From: Pseudomonadota bacterium
Lineage (GTDB): Bacteria > Pseudomonadota > Gammaproteobacteria > Burkholderiales > Rhodocyclaceae
NCBI GenBank assembly: GCA_018240785.1
Contig: JAFEFC010000011.1
Coordinates: 63,435 to 127,434, forward strand
DNA length: 64,000 nucleotides
Reading direction: 5' to 3'
Each line of letters starts with the position of its first letter. Position 1 is the stretch's first letter. Below, piece after piece: positions 56,650 to 64,000 of the stretch. The notes under the pieces were generated by a model that was not told where the DNA came from, ran no database searches, and was given only the letters and a program-made list of their open reading frames with translations. The position numbers and the translations under genes are program-made.

Positions 56650-58432
56650 ACTCTATTCCAACAAGCCGGATGTGTTCGAGCCCGTGGATTTTGCTCCTGG
56701 GTTGAACGTCGTCATGGCTGAAATCCGTCTGCCGGAGAATCGAAACAAGGACACCCATAATCTCGGGAAAACCACGCTGGGACGTCTTTTGGACTTCGGC
56801 TTCCTGGCGGGCAAAGATCCTAAGTTCTTCCTCTTCAAGCATTTTGACTTGTTCAAGGATTTCGTCTTTTTCCTTGAAATTGAATTGGAGGATGGCTCTT
56901 TCATCACGATCCGACGCAGCGTAGAGGACGCAACCAAGATCGCCTTCAAGCAGCATGAAGCAGGCCACCAAGACTTGTCGGCGCTGGCGCTCGCGGAATG
57001 GGGGCATCGGGACGTTCCTTTTGAACGTGCACGCGAACTGCTTGACGGCCTGCTCGACTGGCGTGCTCTCAAACCGTGGTCTTACCGCAAGGCGCTTGGT
57101 TACCTGCTTCGGTCGCAAGAAGATTTTCGTGAGGTTTTCCAGCTTCGCAAGTTCGCCTCCAAACATGCTGACTGGAAGCCATTTCTTGCACATCTTCTGG
57201 GCTTTGACGCCAAGCTCATCGCTGACCACTATGCGAAAGAGCACGAACTTGCAAAAAAACAGGAGACAGCGCAAACCATCAAAAATGAACTAGGAGGTTC
57301 GGTCGAGGACATCAGCAAAATTGAAGGCATTCTTCTGCTTAAGCAAAAGGACGCAGAGAAGAAGCAAGTGCTGTTGGATGCTTTCGATTTTCGTGCCCAA
57401 GACAAGGATCGCACCAAGAAGGTGGTTGATGAAGTCGATGAGCGAATCGCTGCGCTGAATTCGGAACGCTATTCCTTGAGTCAAAACAGGAAGAAGGTGC
57501 AAGCATCGTTGCAGGAGGATCAAATCCTTTTCAGTCCCGATGAGGCGCAACGGCTGTTTGGCGAAGCCGGCGTATTGTTCCAGGGGCAGATCAAGAAGGA
57601 TTTCCAGCAGTTGATTGCTTTCAATCGGGCCATCACAGATGAGCGCCGGGGCTATCTCCAAGAGGAGTTTGCGGAAATCGAGGGGGAGTTGAAGCGGGTG
57701 AATGCAGAGTTGAATGCGCTAGGAAAAAAGCGTTCCGAAATGCTCTCATTTCTGAGCGGAACGGATGTTTTCACCAAATACAAACAGCTCTCGGATGAGA
57801 TGGTGACGTTGCGCGCGGACATCACATCGTTGGAGCACCAGAAAGGTCACTTGCATCGCCTCCAGGAGTTGCGCTCAGAGATTCGATCTTTGACAGAAGA
57901 ACGCGATCATTTGCAGGCACGGATCGAAGCCGACGTGGACAAGCAGAACTCCGATCAGGCGAGCCTTTTCTCCACGATCCGAGTTTTCTTCAGCGAAATT
58001 GTTGAGGAAGTCATTGATCGCAAGGCGCTGTTGAGCGTCGCGCTCAATCAGGTCGGTCATCTGGACTTCAAAGCGGAAATTCTTGATGGGTCAGGCAACG
58101 CCACCAGTGCTGACTTAGGGCACACATACCGCAAGTTGCTGTGTGTTGCCTTCGATATGGCCGTGCTGCGAGCGCACCTAAACGAGAAGTTCCCGCGCTT
58201 CGTTTATCACGACGGAGTGTTGGAATCGCTGGACGACCGCAAGAAAGAGAACTTGCTGACGGTTGTACGTCGCTATGCAGATTTGGGATTGCAGCCGGTC
58301 ATCACGCTGATTGACTCCGATTTGCCAGTACGAGCAGAAGATGATGCCCCTGTTTTTACAGCAAGTGAAATCGTCGTCACGCTGCACGATGAGGGGGATC
58401 ACGGTCGAATTTTCAAGATGAGAGGGTGGTAA
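56636..58432 (+). CDS. ABC-3C ATPase, DUF2326 domain
   Basis: A 598-residue SMC/RecN-like ATPase. Walker A is shortened to HNLGKTTLGR (Gly44-Lys45-Thr46); a long coiled coil covers about 200-460 (AAYAK-like heptads; KRVNAELNALGKKRSEMLSF, EHQKGHLHRLQELRSEIRSL). The DUF2326 region at the C-terminus has DLGHTYRKLLCVAFDMAVLR in the place of the signature, and a Walker B-like RFVYHDGVLESLDD (Asp526). GC content and codon use are lower than the host genes. It closes a three-gene cassette. DUF2326 ATPases define one branch of ABC-3C conflict systems. Confidence 0.83.
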   Translation: MKLSKLYSNKPDVFEPVDFAPGLNVVMAEIRLPENRNKDTHNLGKTTLGRLLDFGFLAGKDPKFFLFKHFDLFKDFVFFLEIELEDGSFITIRRSVEDATKIAFKQHEAGHQDLSALALAEWGHRDVPFERARELLDGLLDWRALKPWSYRKALGYLLRSQEDFREVFQLRKFASKHADWKPFLAHLLGFDAKLIADHYAKEHELAKKQETAQTIKNELGGSVEDISKIEGILLLKQKDAEKKQVLLDAFDFRAQDKDRTKKVVDEVDERIAALNSERYSLSQNRKKVQASLQEDQILFSPDEAQRLFGEAGVLFQGQIKKDFQQLIAFNRAITDERRGYLQEEFAEIEGELKRVNAELNALGKKRSEMLSFLSGTDVFTKYKQLSDEMVTLRADITSLEHQKGHLHRLQELRSEIRSLTEERDHLQARIEADVDKQNSDQASLFSTIRVFFSEIVEEVIDRKALLSVALNQVGHLDFKAEILDGSGNATSADLGHTYRKLLCVAFDMAVLRAHLNEKFPRFVYHDGVLESLDDRKKENLLTVVRRYADLGLQPVITLIDSDLPVRAEDDAPVFTASEIVVTLHDEGDHGRIFKMRGW

Positions 58433-58514
58433 CTCAATCCTCATTGGTTCACGCGATCAGTCAAGCCATCCTTCTGGCATTCAATGTGATGGCTTGTGCG
58501 CGTTAAGTAGGTCG

Positions 58515-58539
58515 ATTGTCGTATCACTGGTATGACAAT
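58515..58539. promoter_or_regulatory. Dyad beyond the ABC-3C cassette
   Basis: ATTGTCGTA and TATGACAAT, 9 bp with one mismatch, around a 7-bp centre. Operator, terminator-like element or recombination end; undetermined. Confidence 0.4.
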
Positions 58540-58655
58540 TCAGATATAGAAAATCTTCCCTCTATAAGCATCCGGGCGTCCCGGCGTACCGCCGTCGGGC
58601 TCGCGGGCTGCGCCCCGCGCCTCGTTCCGAGTCGCGGCCATTCGGCTTTGATCCC

Positions 58656-58696
58656 TGACGCCTCCGGCCCTTTCGGGCCTGCGCGCTCCGCTTGCC
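58656..58696. repeat. Dispersed element repeat, copy 1
   Basis: TGACGCCTCCGGCCC, then TTTCGGGCCTGCGCGC, then TCCGCTTGCC. A related copy lies at 59675-59724. GGCCC/GGGCC in the middle can form a hairpin. Found only in spacers of the element. Confidence 0.65.
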
Positions 58697-58894
58697 ACAA
58701 ACCCCGCGTGCATAGATGGTGTGAGGGGCGGTCTTGCTGTGTCCCTTCACCGTATCACGGCGGTCTCGCCGTCAAGGGCGGCGCGCGCTGGTGCGCGCTT
58801 GCGTCCTGGCGGCCGGCTGCGCCCCCTGACTGCTGCGCTGCGCCGTGACTGCGACGGTTCCGGGCAATTCCGCCCTTGCAACCGGAGAACCGTC

Positions 58895-59287
58895 ATGAGC
58901 GACAAATCACACATTTCCCTCGAACAGCACGTTTGCCTGGTCTGCGGCACGGCGTTCGACACCGGCGCGATCCTGCTGGACAAGCGCCTGCGCGCCAGCA
59001 TGGAGCGCCACACGGCGACGGGCTGGGGCCTGTGCCCCGAGCATCAGAAGCTGTCCGATGACGGCTTTGTCGCACTGGTCGAATGCGATCCGCAGCGCAG
59101 CGGCTCGCAGGCTGGCGGGCGCATGAAGCCGGAGCAGGCATATCGCACGGGCCGGCTGGCCCATCTGCGGCGCACGGTGTTCGCCCAGGTGCTCAACGTG
59201 CCGATCGAAGACGAGCAGGCTTGCGTGTTCGTTGAGCTTGGCGTGATCGACCAATTGCAGTCGATGACGGCACCGGCGGCGAGCTGA
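58895..59287 (+). CDS. Element protein with cysteine motif, unknown function
   Basis: A 130-residue protein starting MSDKSHISLEQHVCLVCGTA. The Cys-x-x-Cys (VCLVCGTAFD) and a later Cys/His (LCPEHQKLSDDG) may bind zinc. Glycine/arginine-rich middle, and C-terminal AQVLNVPIEDEQACVFVELG. A good ribosome-binding site (CCGGAGAAC) precedes the ATG. This type of gene is found near DUF932 and ParB-like genes in betaproteobacterial ICEs. No function is known to me. Confidence 0.7.
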   Translation: MSDKSHISLEQHVCLVCGTAFDTGAILLDKRLRASMERHTATGWGLCPEHQKLSDDGFVALVECDPQRSGSQAGGRMKPEQAYRTGRLAHLRRTVFAQVLNVPIEDEQACVFVELGVIDQLQSMTAPAAS

Positions 59288-60065
59288 TCGCGCCGCGCTG
59301 CCTTCGGTGCTTCGTCCCTGCGGGGGCGGCGCACCTTTCTTTTTGCTGCGTCCGATGTCGATACCTTCGCGCCTGCGGCGCTGCGCGCTTCGCTTTCCTC
59401 CAGGGGAAAGCCCTGCGGGCTATCCCCGCCGCACAGGCTTGGCGCCCCTGAGCACCGCCGACCCGGCTGCGCCGGATCGGCCAGACAGCATCCGCAGCAG
59501 ATCCACGATGCCTTGCATGTGCTTGTCCTGATCCTGTTGTCCATTCGGTTTTGAAGTCTGGGCGTCCCCGGCCACCTGGGAGATGGCCGGTCGCGCTGTC
59601 GTGCGCGAGCGCATCGAGCCGCCTGCGGCGTCTCGCCCCTGTCGGGCTTCCATCGTTCCCTCGCTCCGCTCGGCTGACGCCTCCGGCCCGGCTTCCAGCT
59701 TCGGGCCTGCGCGCTTCGCTTGCCGTGCAGTCGGCGTGGAAGGTGCCCGTTGCCTTGTCCAGCCGTCTCCCCTGACTTCATCACCTTGTCCGCGACTGTA
59801 GCCCGCTCCCGTGGGCCATCAAGGCGCGCAGGGCCGTGTCCTCGGCTGCGCCTGCGGGCCGCACCAACCCTGCGCTTTTCTCCTTGACGGCCCCCGTCCG
59901 CGCGCTCCTGACCGTCGCGGGCGATGAACTCAGGAAAGACGGTGGCAACAGGGCCAACCGGGTTCCTCGTGCCGACCGCACCGAACAGCCGAAAGGCTGG
60001 GCTCCGAATCTAGGAATCCGGTGTGCGGTGTGAACAGCAAACCTCTTTTTGTCAGGAGAAAGACC
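59288..60065. other. GC-rich spacer of the element
   Basis: About 780 bp. Open frames exist on both strands, but none has a ribosome-binding site, family motif or normal codon use. A short part on the minus strand (59480-59570, reading PNGQQDQDKHMQGIVDLLRM) looks slightly protein-like and may be a remnant. It contains copy 2 of the dispersed repeat and related partial copies near 59360-59400. Confidence 0.55.
59675..59724. repeat. Dispersed element repeat, copy 2
   Basis: TGACGCCTCCGGCCC, then CTTCGGGCCTGCGCGC, then TTCGCTTGCC; the centre is about 10 bp longer than in copy 1 (58656-58696). Confidence 0.65.
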
Positions 60066-60896
60066 ATGCAACTCGCATCCCGTTTCGCTTCCCGTTCCCC
60101 CTCGCTGCGCAGCGACTACCCGCTGTCCGATGACCAGATTCACCGGGTGGCGCCGTCCATCTTCGCGGACGCCCCGCATGAAAGCCGTTCGCAGCGGTAC
60201 GCCTATATCCCCACCGCCGCCGTGCTGACCGAGCTTCGCAAAGAAGGGTTTCAGCCCTTCATGGTGACGCAAACCCGCGTGCGCGATGAAGGCAAGCGCG
60301 AGCACACAAAACACATGATTCGCCTGCGCCACGCCAGCCAGATTAACGGCGCGGAAGCTAACGAAATCGTGTTGCTGAACTCGCACGATGGCACGAGCAG
60401 CTATCAGATGCTGGCCGGAATGTTCCGATTTGTGTGCAGCAATGGCCTTGTCTGTGGTGACACCGTGGCGGACGTTCGCGTACCCCATAAGGGCGATGTG
60501 GCGGGCCAAGTCATCGAAGGCGCGTTCGAGGTGCTGCGCGGTTTCGACCGCGTGAAGGAATCCCGCGACCTGATGCGCGGCATCACCTTGGACGATGGCG
60601 AGGCCGAAGTCTTCGCCCGCGCCGCGCTGGCCCTCAAGTACGACCCCACCGACAACAAGCCCGCGCCCATCACCGAATCGCAAATCCTGATGCCGCGCCG
60701 GTTCGACGACCGCCGCCCGGACTTGTGGAGCGTGTTCAACCGCACGCAGGAGAACTTGACCAAGGGCGGATTGCATGGCCGCAGCGCCAACGGACGCCGC
60801 CAGCAGACCCGCCCCGTGCAGGGCATTGATTCCGATGTGCGCCTCAATCGCGCCTTGTGGATGCTGGCCGATGGCCTGCGCCAGTTGAAAGCCTGA
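60066..60896 (+). CDS. DUF932 domain-containing protein
   Basis: A 276-residue DUF932 protein (YfjQ-like), common in phage-like and conjugative elements. Blocks: SLRSDYPLSDDQIHRVAPSI, SQRYAYIPTAAVLTELRKEG, EIVLLNSHDGTSSYQMLAGM and FRFVCSNGLVCGDTVADVRV, which is the most conserved part. The start has AGGAGAAAGACC just before. The function of DUF932 is unknown; it is often beside ParB-like genes, as here. Confidence 0.9.
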   Translation: MQLASRFASRSPSLRSDYPLSDDQIHRVAPSIFADAPHESRSQRYAYIPTAAVLTELRKEGFQPFMVTQTRVRDEGKREHTKHMIRLRHASQINGAEANEIVLLNSHDGTSSYQMLAGMFRFVCSNGLVCGDTVADVRVPHKGDVAGQVIEGAFEVLRGFDRVKESRDLMRGITLDDGEAEVFARAALALKYDPTDNKPAPITESQILMPRRFDDRRPDLWSVFNRTQENLTKGGLHGRSANGRRQQTRPVQGIDSDVRLNRALWMLADGLRQLKA

Positions 60897-60960
60897 CCCG
60901 TCCCCCGCAGGAGGGGCGGTTTCCCCTCCATTCCTTGTTTCACTCGATTGGAGAACCACC

Positions 60961-63027
60961 ATGAACGCCATCACCACCACCGAAGCCCGCGCCGTCAATG
61001 TCGCCGCCGCTGTCCCGCTGGAAGCCGCCGACCCGACCAAGAACCTGATTCTGGTTCCGCTGTCGCGGCTGGTGCTGCGCCCTACGGGCCGCAACGTGCG
61101 CAAGACCCCGCGCATGTCCATCCCTGAACTGGCCGCGAGCATTCAGCGCGTGGGCCTGCTGCAAAACCTGATCGTGATCGCATCCGCCGATGGCGAGCAT
61201 TACGAGGTGGTCGCTGGTGGCCGACGCCTCGCAGCCTTGAAGCTGCTGGCGAAAAAGCACCGCATCAGCAAGGAATGGGAGGTGCCTTGCTTGCAGGTAG
61301 CCGATGGCACGGCCCGCACGGCCAGCCTGACCGAGAACGTGCAGCGCGAAGCCATGCACCCGGCAGACCAGTTTGAAGCTTTCGCCGCGCTGGTGGCCGA
61401 AGGCCGACCCATCGAGGACATTGCAGCGGATTTCAGCGTTACGCCGCTGGTGGTGCAACGCCGCTTGAAGCTGGCAAATGTCTCGCCCCGCCTCATGGCC
61501 GACTACCGCGCCGATGCCGTCACGCTCGATCAGTTGATGGCACTTTCCATCACGGACGACCACGCCGCGCAAGAAGCCGCCTTCTACGATGCGCCAACGT
61601 GGCAGCGCCAGCCCTCCGCGCTGCGCGACCGCCTCACCGAGCGGGAAATCGACGCCTACCGGCATCCGCTGGTGCGCTTCGTCGGGCTGGACGCCTACGA
61701 GCAGGCGGGCGGTGGCGTGCGCCGTGACCTGTTTGCCGAAGGTGACGCGGGCGTGTATCTGACCGATGCCGCATTGCTGGACAGGCTGGCGCAAGACCGG
61801 CTGGCAGGCATCGCCGCCGAGATGAAGGCCGAAGGCTGGGCATGGGTGGATGCCACGCCGGGCGTGACCCATGCCGACCTGCACGCCTTCCAGCGTGCGC
61901 CGAGGGAGCGGCGCGAACCGACCAAGCGCGAAGCGCAGCGCATCGAGAAGCTGCAATCCAAGATGCAGGCTATTGGCGAAGCCCTTGATGATGCGATGGA
62001 CGCCGACGACGAGGACAAGGCCGATGCCTTGCAGGAGGAAGGCGAAGCCTTGGGCCAGCAGTTGCAGGCGCTGGAAGATGGCTTGCTGGACTATGCTCCG
62101 AACGTGCGGGCCGCAGCCGGTGCCATTGTCAGCATCGACCGCAACGGCCAAATTGCGATTCATCGCGGGCTGATGCGTGAAGCCGAGTCCAAGGCGCTGC
62201 GCACGCTGGAACGCCTGCGCCAAGGTTTCGGCGGTGAGGATGCCGAGAACGACGACGAAGGCGAGGACGGGGACGATGCCAGGCAGCCCAAGACCGCCGC
62301 CATGTCCGACCGGCTGGCGCAACGGTTGAGCGCCCACCGCACGGCTGCGCTGCAAATCGAAGTGGCACGGCATCCGCAAGTGGCGCTGGCCGCGCTGGTG
62401 CATGGCATGGTGCAGACCGTCTTGCAGAGCAGCCATTATGGCCACAATCTACCGCTGGGCGTGCGCCTCACGGTGCAAGACCGGCTCGAAGGCATGGCCC
62501 CGGACTGGCCGGACTCGCCCGCCGCCGTGGCGCTGCGCGAACTGCAACAGATGGCGGGCGGCAGGTTGCCAGAGGACAGCGCCGAATTGTTCGCCGCGCT
62601 GCTGGTGAAGTCGCAAGACGAACTGGTGCGACTGCTGGCGGTATGCGTGGCTTCCACGGTGGACGTGGTGACGCCTCGCGCCACGCCGCACCAACTCGGC
62701 GAGGAACTGACGCAGGCCGTGGGCCTCGACATGGCCGCGTGGTGGCAGCCGACCGCAGACGGCTACTTCAGGCACGTTCCCAAGGCCGTGATTCTGCAAG
62801 CCGTGGGCGAGTTCGCGCCGGACTCCGTCAACCGGCTGGCGAAGCTGAAGAAGGCCGACATTGCCAGCGAAGCCGAACGGCTGGCCGATGGCACGGGCTG
62901 GATGCCCGCCATCTTCAAGGCGGAACGCCCGCAGGAAGCCACGCAGGCGGAACCGCAGGAGCAGGACGACACCCCGGAAGATGCCAAGGCAATGGCGGAT
63001 GAACCCGCCGTGGCGCTGGCCGCTTGA
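60961..63027 (+). CDS. ParB/RepB/Spo0J-like protein, long form
   Basis: A 688-residue protein. N-terminal ParB-type nuclease/CTPase fold: NLILVPLSRLVLRPTGRNVR, VAGGRRLAALKLL (the GxRR loop) and TENVQREAMHPADQFEAF, then a helix-turn-helix (EDIAADFSVTPLVVQRRLKL). From residue 320 there is an acidic, probably coiled-coil middle (EKLQSKMQAIGEALDDAMDA) and a long C-terminal region not seen in chromosomal ParB (about 290 residues). Such long forms are common on ICEs and plasmids, where they may serve partition, replication or regulation. No parA is in the window. Confidence 0.88.
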   Translation: MNAITTTEARAVNVAAAVPLEAADPTKNLILVPLSRLVLRPTGRNVRKTPRMSIPELAASIQRVGLLQNLIVIASADGEHYEVVAGGRRLAALKLLAKKHRISKEWEVPCLQVADGTARTASLTENVQREAMHPADQFEAFAALVAEGRPIEDIAADFSVTPLVVQRRLKLANVSPRLMADYRADAVTLDQLMALSITDDHAAQEAAFYDAPTWQRQPSALRDRLTEREIDAYRHPLVRFVGLDAYEQAGGGVRRDLFAEGDAGVYLTDAALLDRLAQDRLAGIAAEMKAEGWAWVDATPGVTHADLHAFQRAPRERREPTKREAQRIEKLQSKMQAIGEALDDAMDADDEDKADALQEEGEALGQQLQALEDGLLDYAPNVRAAAGAIVSIDRNGQIAIHRGLMREAESKALRTLERLRQGFGGEDAENDDEGEDGDDARQPKTAAMSDRLAQRLSAHRTAALQIEVARHPQVALAALVHGMVQTVLQSSHYGHNLPLGVRLTVQDRLEGMAPDWPDSPAAVALRELQQMAGGRLPEDSAELFAALLVKSQDELVRLLAVCVASTVDVVTPRATPHQLGEELTQAVGLDMAAWWQPTADGYFRHVPKAVILQAVGEFAPDSVNRLAKLKKADIASEAERLADGTGWMPAIFKAERPQEATQAEPQEQDDTPEDAKAMADEPAVALAA

Positions 63028-63090
63028 CTTGCGCCGACAGCAAGCGCCCCGGCCTCGACCGGGGCGCTTTGCTTGAAGGAGGAACGCCCC

Positions 63091-63303
63091 ATGACCCGCG
63101 CCACCACCACCAGCCGCCCACGCATGGCGGCGATCTACGCCCCCGGCACGGTACGCGCCCGCCGCTGGCACGGCGATGGCGACGTGCGCGGCTACCGCCC
63201 GCCCTCGGGCTGGTCAGCGCGCGCCGACCTGACCGACATTCACCCCATCACGGGCCGCGCCTTGCCGCGTGCCGTGTGGTGGCTCATCGAGACGAAGGAA
63301 TAA
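63091..63303 (+). CDS. Small conserved element ORF, unknown function
   Basis: A 70-residue protein, MTRATTTSRPRMAAIYAPGT at the start, arginine- and tryptophan-rich (ARRWHGDGDVRGYRPPSGWS, PRAVWWLIETKE). GGAGGAACGCCCC precedes the ATG at 63091, which I prefer over the longer form at 63073. It follows the ParB-like gene and precedes a block of three hairpins. Confidence 0.65.
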   Translation: MTRATTTSRPRMAAIYAPGTVRARRWHGDGDVRGYRPPSGWSARADLTDIHPITGRALPRAVWWLIETKE

Positions 63304-63312
63304 CCCGATCAG

Positions 63313-63447
63313 CACCGCGCCCAGGCCGTTCCGCCCTGGGCGCGGTGAAAAGCAAAATCCGGGCGCGGCAGTGGCCGCGCCCGGTGTTTAAAGCCAACAG
63401 CCACATCAGAACGCCGCCACCTTCGCTTCAGCTCAGATGGCGGCGTT
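63313..63447. other. Three consecutive hairpins
   Basis: Stem 1: CACCGCGCCCAGG/CCTGGGCGCGGTG, 13 bp (63313-63325, 63335-63347). Stem 2: CCGGGCGCGGC/GCCGCGCCCGG, 11 bp with 4-nt loop (63359-63369, 63374-63384), then TGTTTAAA. Stem 3: AACGCCGCCA/TGGCGGCGTT, 10 bp (63410-63419, 63438-63447). The first two may terminate the preceding operon. The third lies inside a 16-codon minus-strand ORF (63430-63482) that has GGAG before its ATG. Confidence 0.7.
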
Positions 63448-63535
63448 GATGCGCATCGCGCTGTCCGCGATGCCGTTGGTCATCGTCTCCCTTTATGGCT
63501 GATGCCATTAAAGTGATATGTGGAGGCAATGAATA

Positions 63536-64000
63536 ATGAATAAAGCGCATCGTCCACACGGCAAGACTCCCACTACATGGGAGGCCGACATTCTCAAAAT
63601 CCGAGCCTTTGAGATGGTGCTGATCCTTTTCTACATGGAGGATTTGCGGCGCTTCATCATGGGCTCCATCGAGGCGACCGACAAACTGCATGGGGTGAAT
63701 CGGCTGACTGATGGCAAACCCAAGACTAAGGAAGGCAAGAAGCTGGAGTTGGCCCGCGCCGTTCTGGTTTCCGAAGGGGTCATTGACCAGACCGAGAGCG
63801 ATGAACTCAAGGAACTGGTGAACTATCGCAACATCATTGGGCACACGATCCACGATCTGACCGTCGATGTGGGCGCCTATTCTGATCTGACCAGGCAGCG
63901 AGACCCCAAGACCTTCAAACCGATGCCTTTGTATGACTACACGGCCGCCAAGCGGGCCAAAGCGCTGCGGCAGAAGGTGAGCAAAGGCATGATGAAGAAA
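63536..64000 (+). CDS. HEPN-like R-x4-H motif protein, 3' partial
   Basis: 155 residues of a gene cut by the window end. It starts MNKAHRPHGKTPTTWEADIL after GGAGG. The predicted structure is all-helical. NYRNIIGHTIHD near residues 97-107 gives Arg98-x4-His103, the motif of HEPN-domain RNases, and sits in the same helical setting (FEMVLILFYMEDLRRFIMGS before it; DELKELVNYRN). It probably belongs to a toxin or defence protein, but the rest of the gene is needed. GC is lower than in the ParB/DUF932 backbone. Confidence 0.6.
   Translation, partial: MNKAHRPHGKTPTTWEADILKIRAFEMVLILFYMEDLRRFIMGSIEATDKLHGVNRLTDGKPKTKEGKKLELARAVLVSEGVIDQTESDELKELVNYRNIIGHTIHDLTVDVGAYSDLTRQRDPKTFKPMPLYDYTAAKRAKALRQKVSKGMMKK

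Larger units (their letters stand above)
58433..58894. other. Spacer after the ABC-3C cassette
   Basis: The first 130 bp are AT-rich and include a dyad at 58515-58539; from 58560 the composition turns sharply GC-rich and shows the dispersed element repeat (58656-58696). No gene is supported. The sharp change at about 58560 may be the edge of the inserted ABC-3C cassette. Confidence 0.6.
53311..64000. mobile_element. Left part of an integrative (conjugative) element
   Basis: From here on the content is accessory: integrase, toxin-antitoxin, ABC-3C conflict system, DUF932 and ParB-like backbone genes, GC-rich spacers. The left end lies within the 176 bp between the fumarase terminator and the integrase gene; there is no tRNA gene. 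The right end, conjugation genes and att repeat are beyond the window, so conjugative ability is inferred only from DUF932/ParB-type genes common in proteobacterial ICEs. Confidence 0.8.

Noticed and set aside
59044-59784. 246-codon ORF on the minus strand in the element spacer
   Set aside because: Arg/Ser/Pro-rich, overlaps the 58895 gene, no ribosome-binding site; only a short segment looks slightly protein-like.
58580-60060. CRISPR-like repeats in the GC-rich spacers
   Set aside because: Copies are few, unequally spaced and diverged; no regular repeat-spacer unit.

Overview
The window is high-GC chromosomal DNA that looks like a betaproteobacterium of the Rhodocyclales (Thauera/Azoarcus/Aromatoleum type). 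This rests on gene content, not on a marker search: a fused indolepyruvate:ferredoxin oxidoreductase beside 4-hydroxyphenylpyruvate dioxygenase, a dctBD/dctA/aspA dicarboxylate cluster, a VC_2705-type symporter with a CrbS-like sensor kinase and acs, and the smpB/ratA/rnfH block. No rRNA, tRNA or CRISPR array was seen.

Layout. 1-5.6 kb: 3' part of cobA (SUMT), then aromatic 2-oxoacid catabolism (IOR, HPPD) on the minus strand. 5.6-7.1 kb: a scar-like accessory patch with an AT-rich spacer, an orphan 36-codon ORF, a truncated pentapeptide-repeat/TIR-like gene and palindromic repeats. 7.1-12.3 kb: a YadGH-type ABC exporter, a CopD-like membrane protein, a P-type cation ATPase and an internally deleted cation diffusion facilitator. 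12.4-19.3 kb: C4-dicarboxylate module (DctD, DctB, TauE/SafE protein, DctA, AspA) with a textbook sigma-54 promoter in front of aspA-dctA. 19.5-21.0 kb: a DUF99 protein and a HigBA toxin-antitoxin pair. 21.1-26.2 kb: guaB-guaA, a DUF4124 protein, and ratA-rnfH divergent from smpB. 26.2-32.5 kb: a translationally coupled run of peptide-type solute-binding lipoprotein, two permeases and SelO, without ATPase genes. 32.6-41.6 kb: fabI, ppiD, a MASE1-CHASE-GGDEF-EAL protein and clpB. 41.6-53.3 kb: an acetate/short-chain acid module (symporter, histidine-kinase-like/DEDDh exonuclease fusion, receiver-only regulator, SSS-histidine kinase, small membrane protein, acs) and divergent class I fumarase.

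53.3-64.0 kb: the left part of an integrative element that starts immediately after the fumarase terminator. It carries a tyrosine integrase, a RelE-like/XRE toxin-antitoxin pair, a compact three-gene ABC-three-component (ABC-3C) conflict system (Mrr-like nuclease, MC6-like middle component, DUF2326 ABC ATPase), then element backbone genes (a cysteine-containing small protein, DUF932, a long ParB-like protein, a small ORF) separated by GC-rich repeat-bearing spacers, and at the edge a protein with a HEPN-like R-x4-H motif. The ABC-3C genes have visibly lower GC and different codon use from the host. I consider the ABC-3C cassette, the R-x4-H protein, the kinase/exonuclease fusion and the 6 kb orphan ORF the most promising objects for follow-up.
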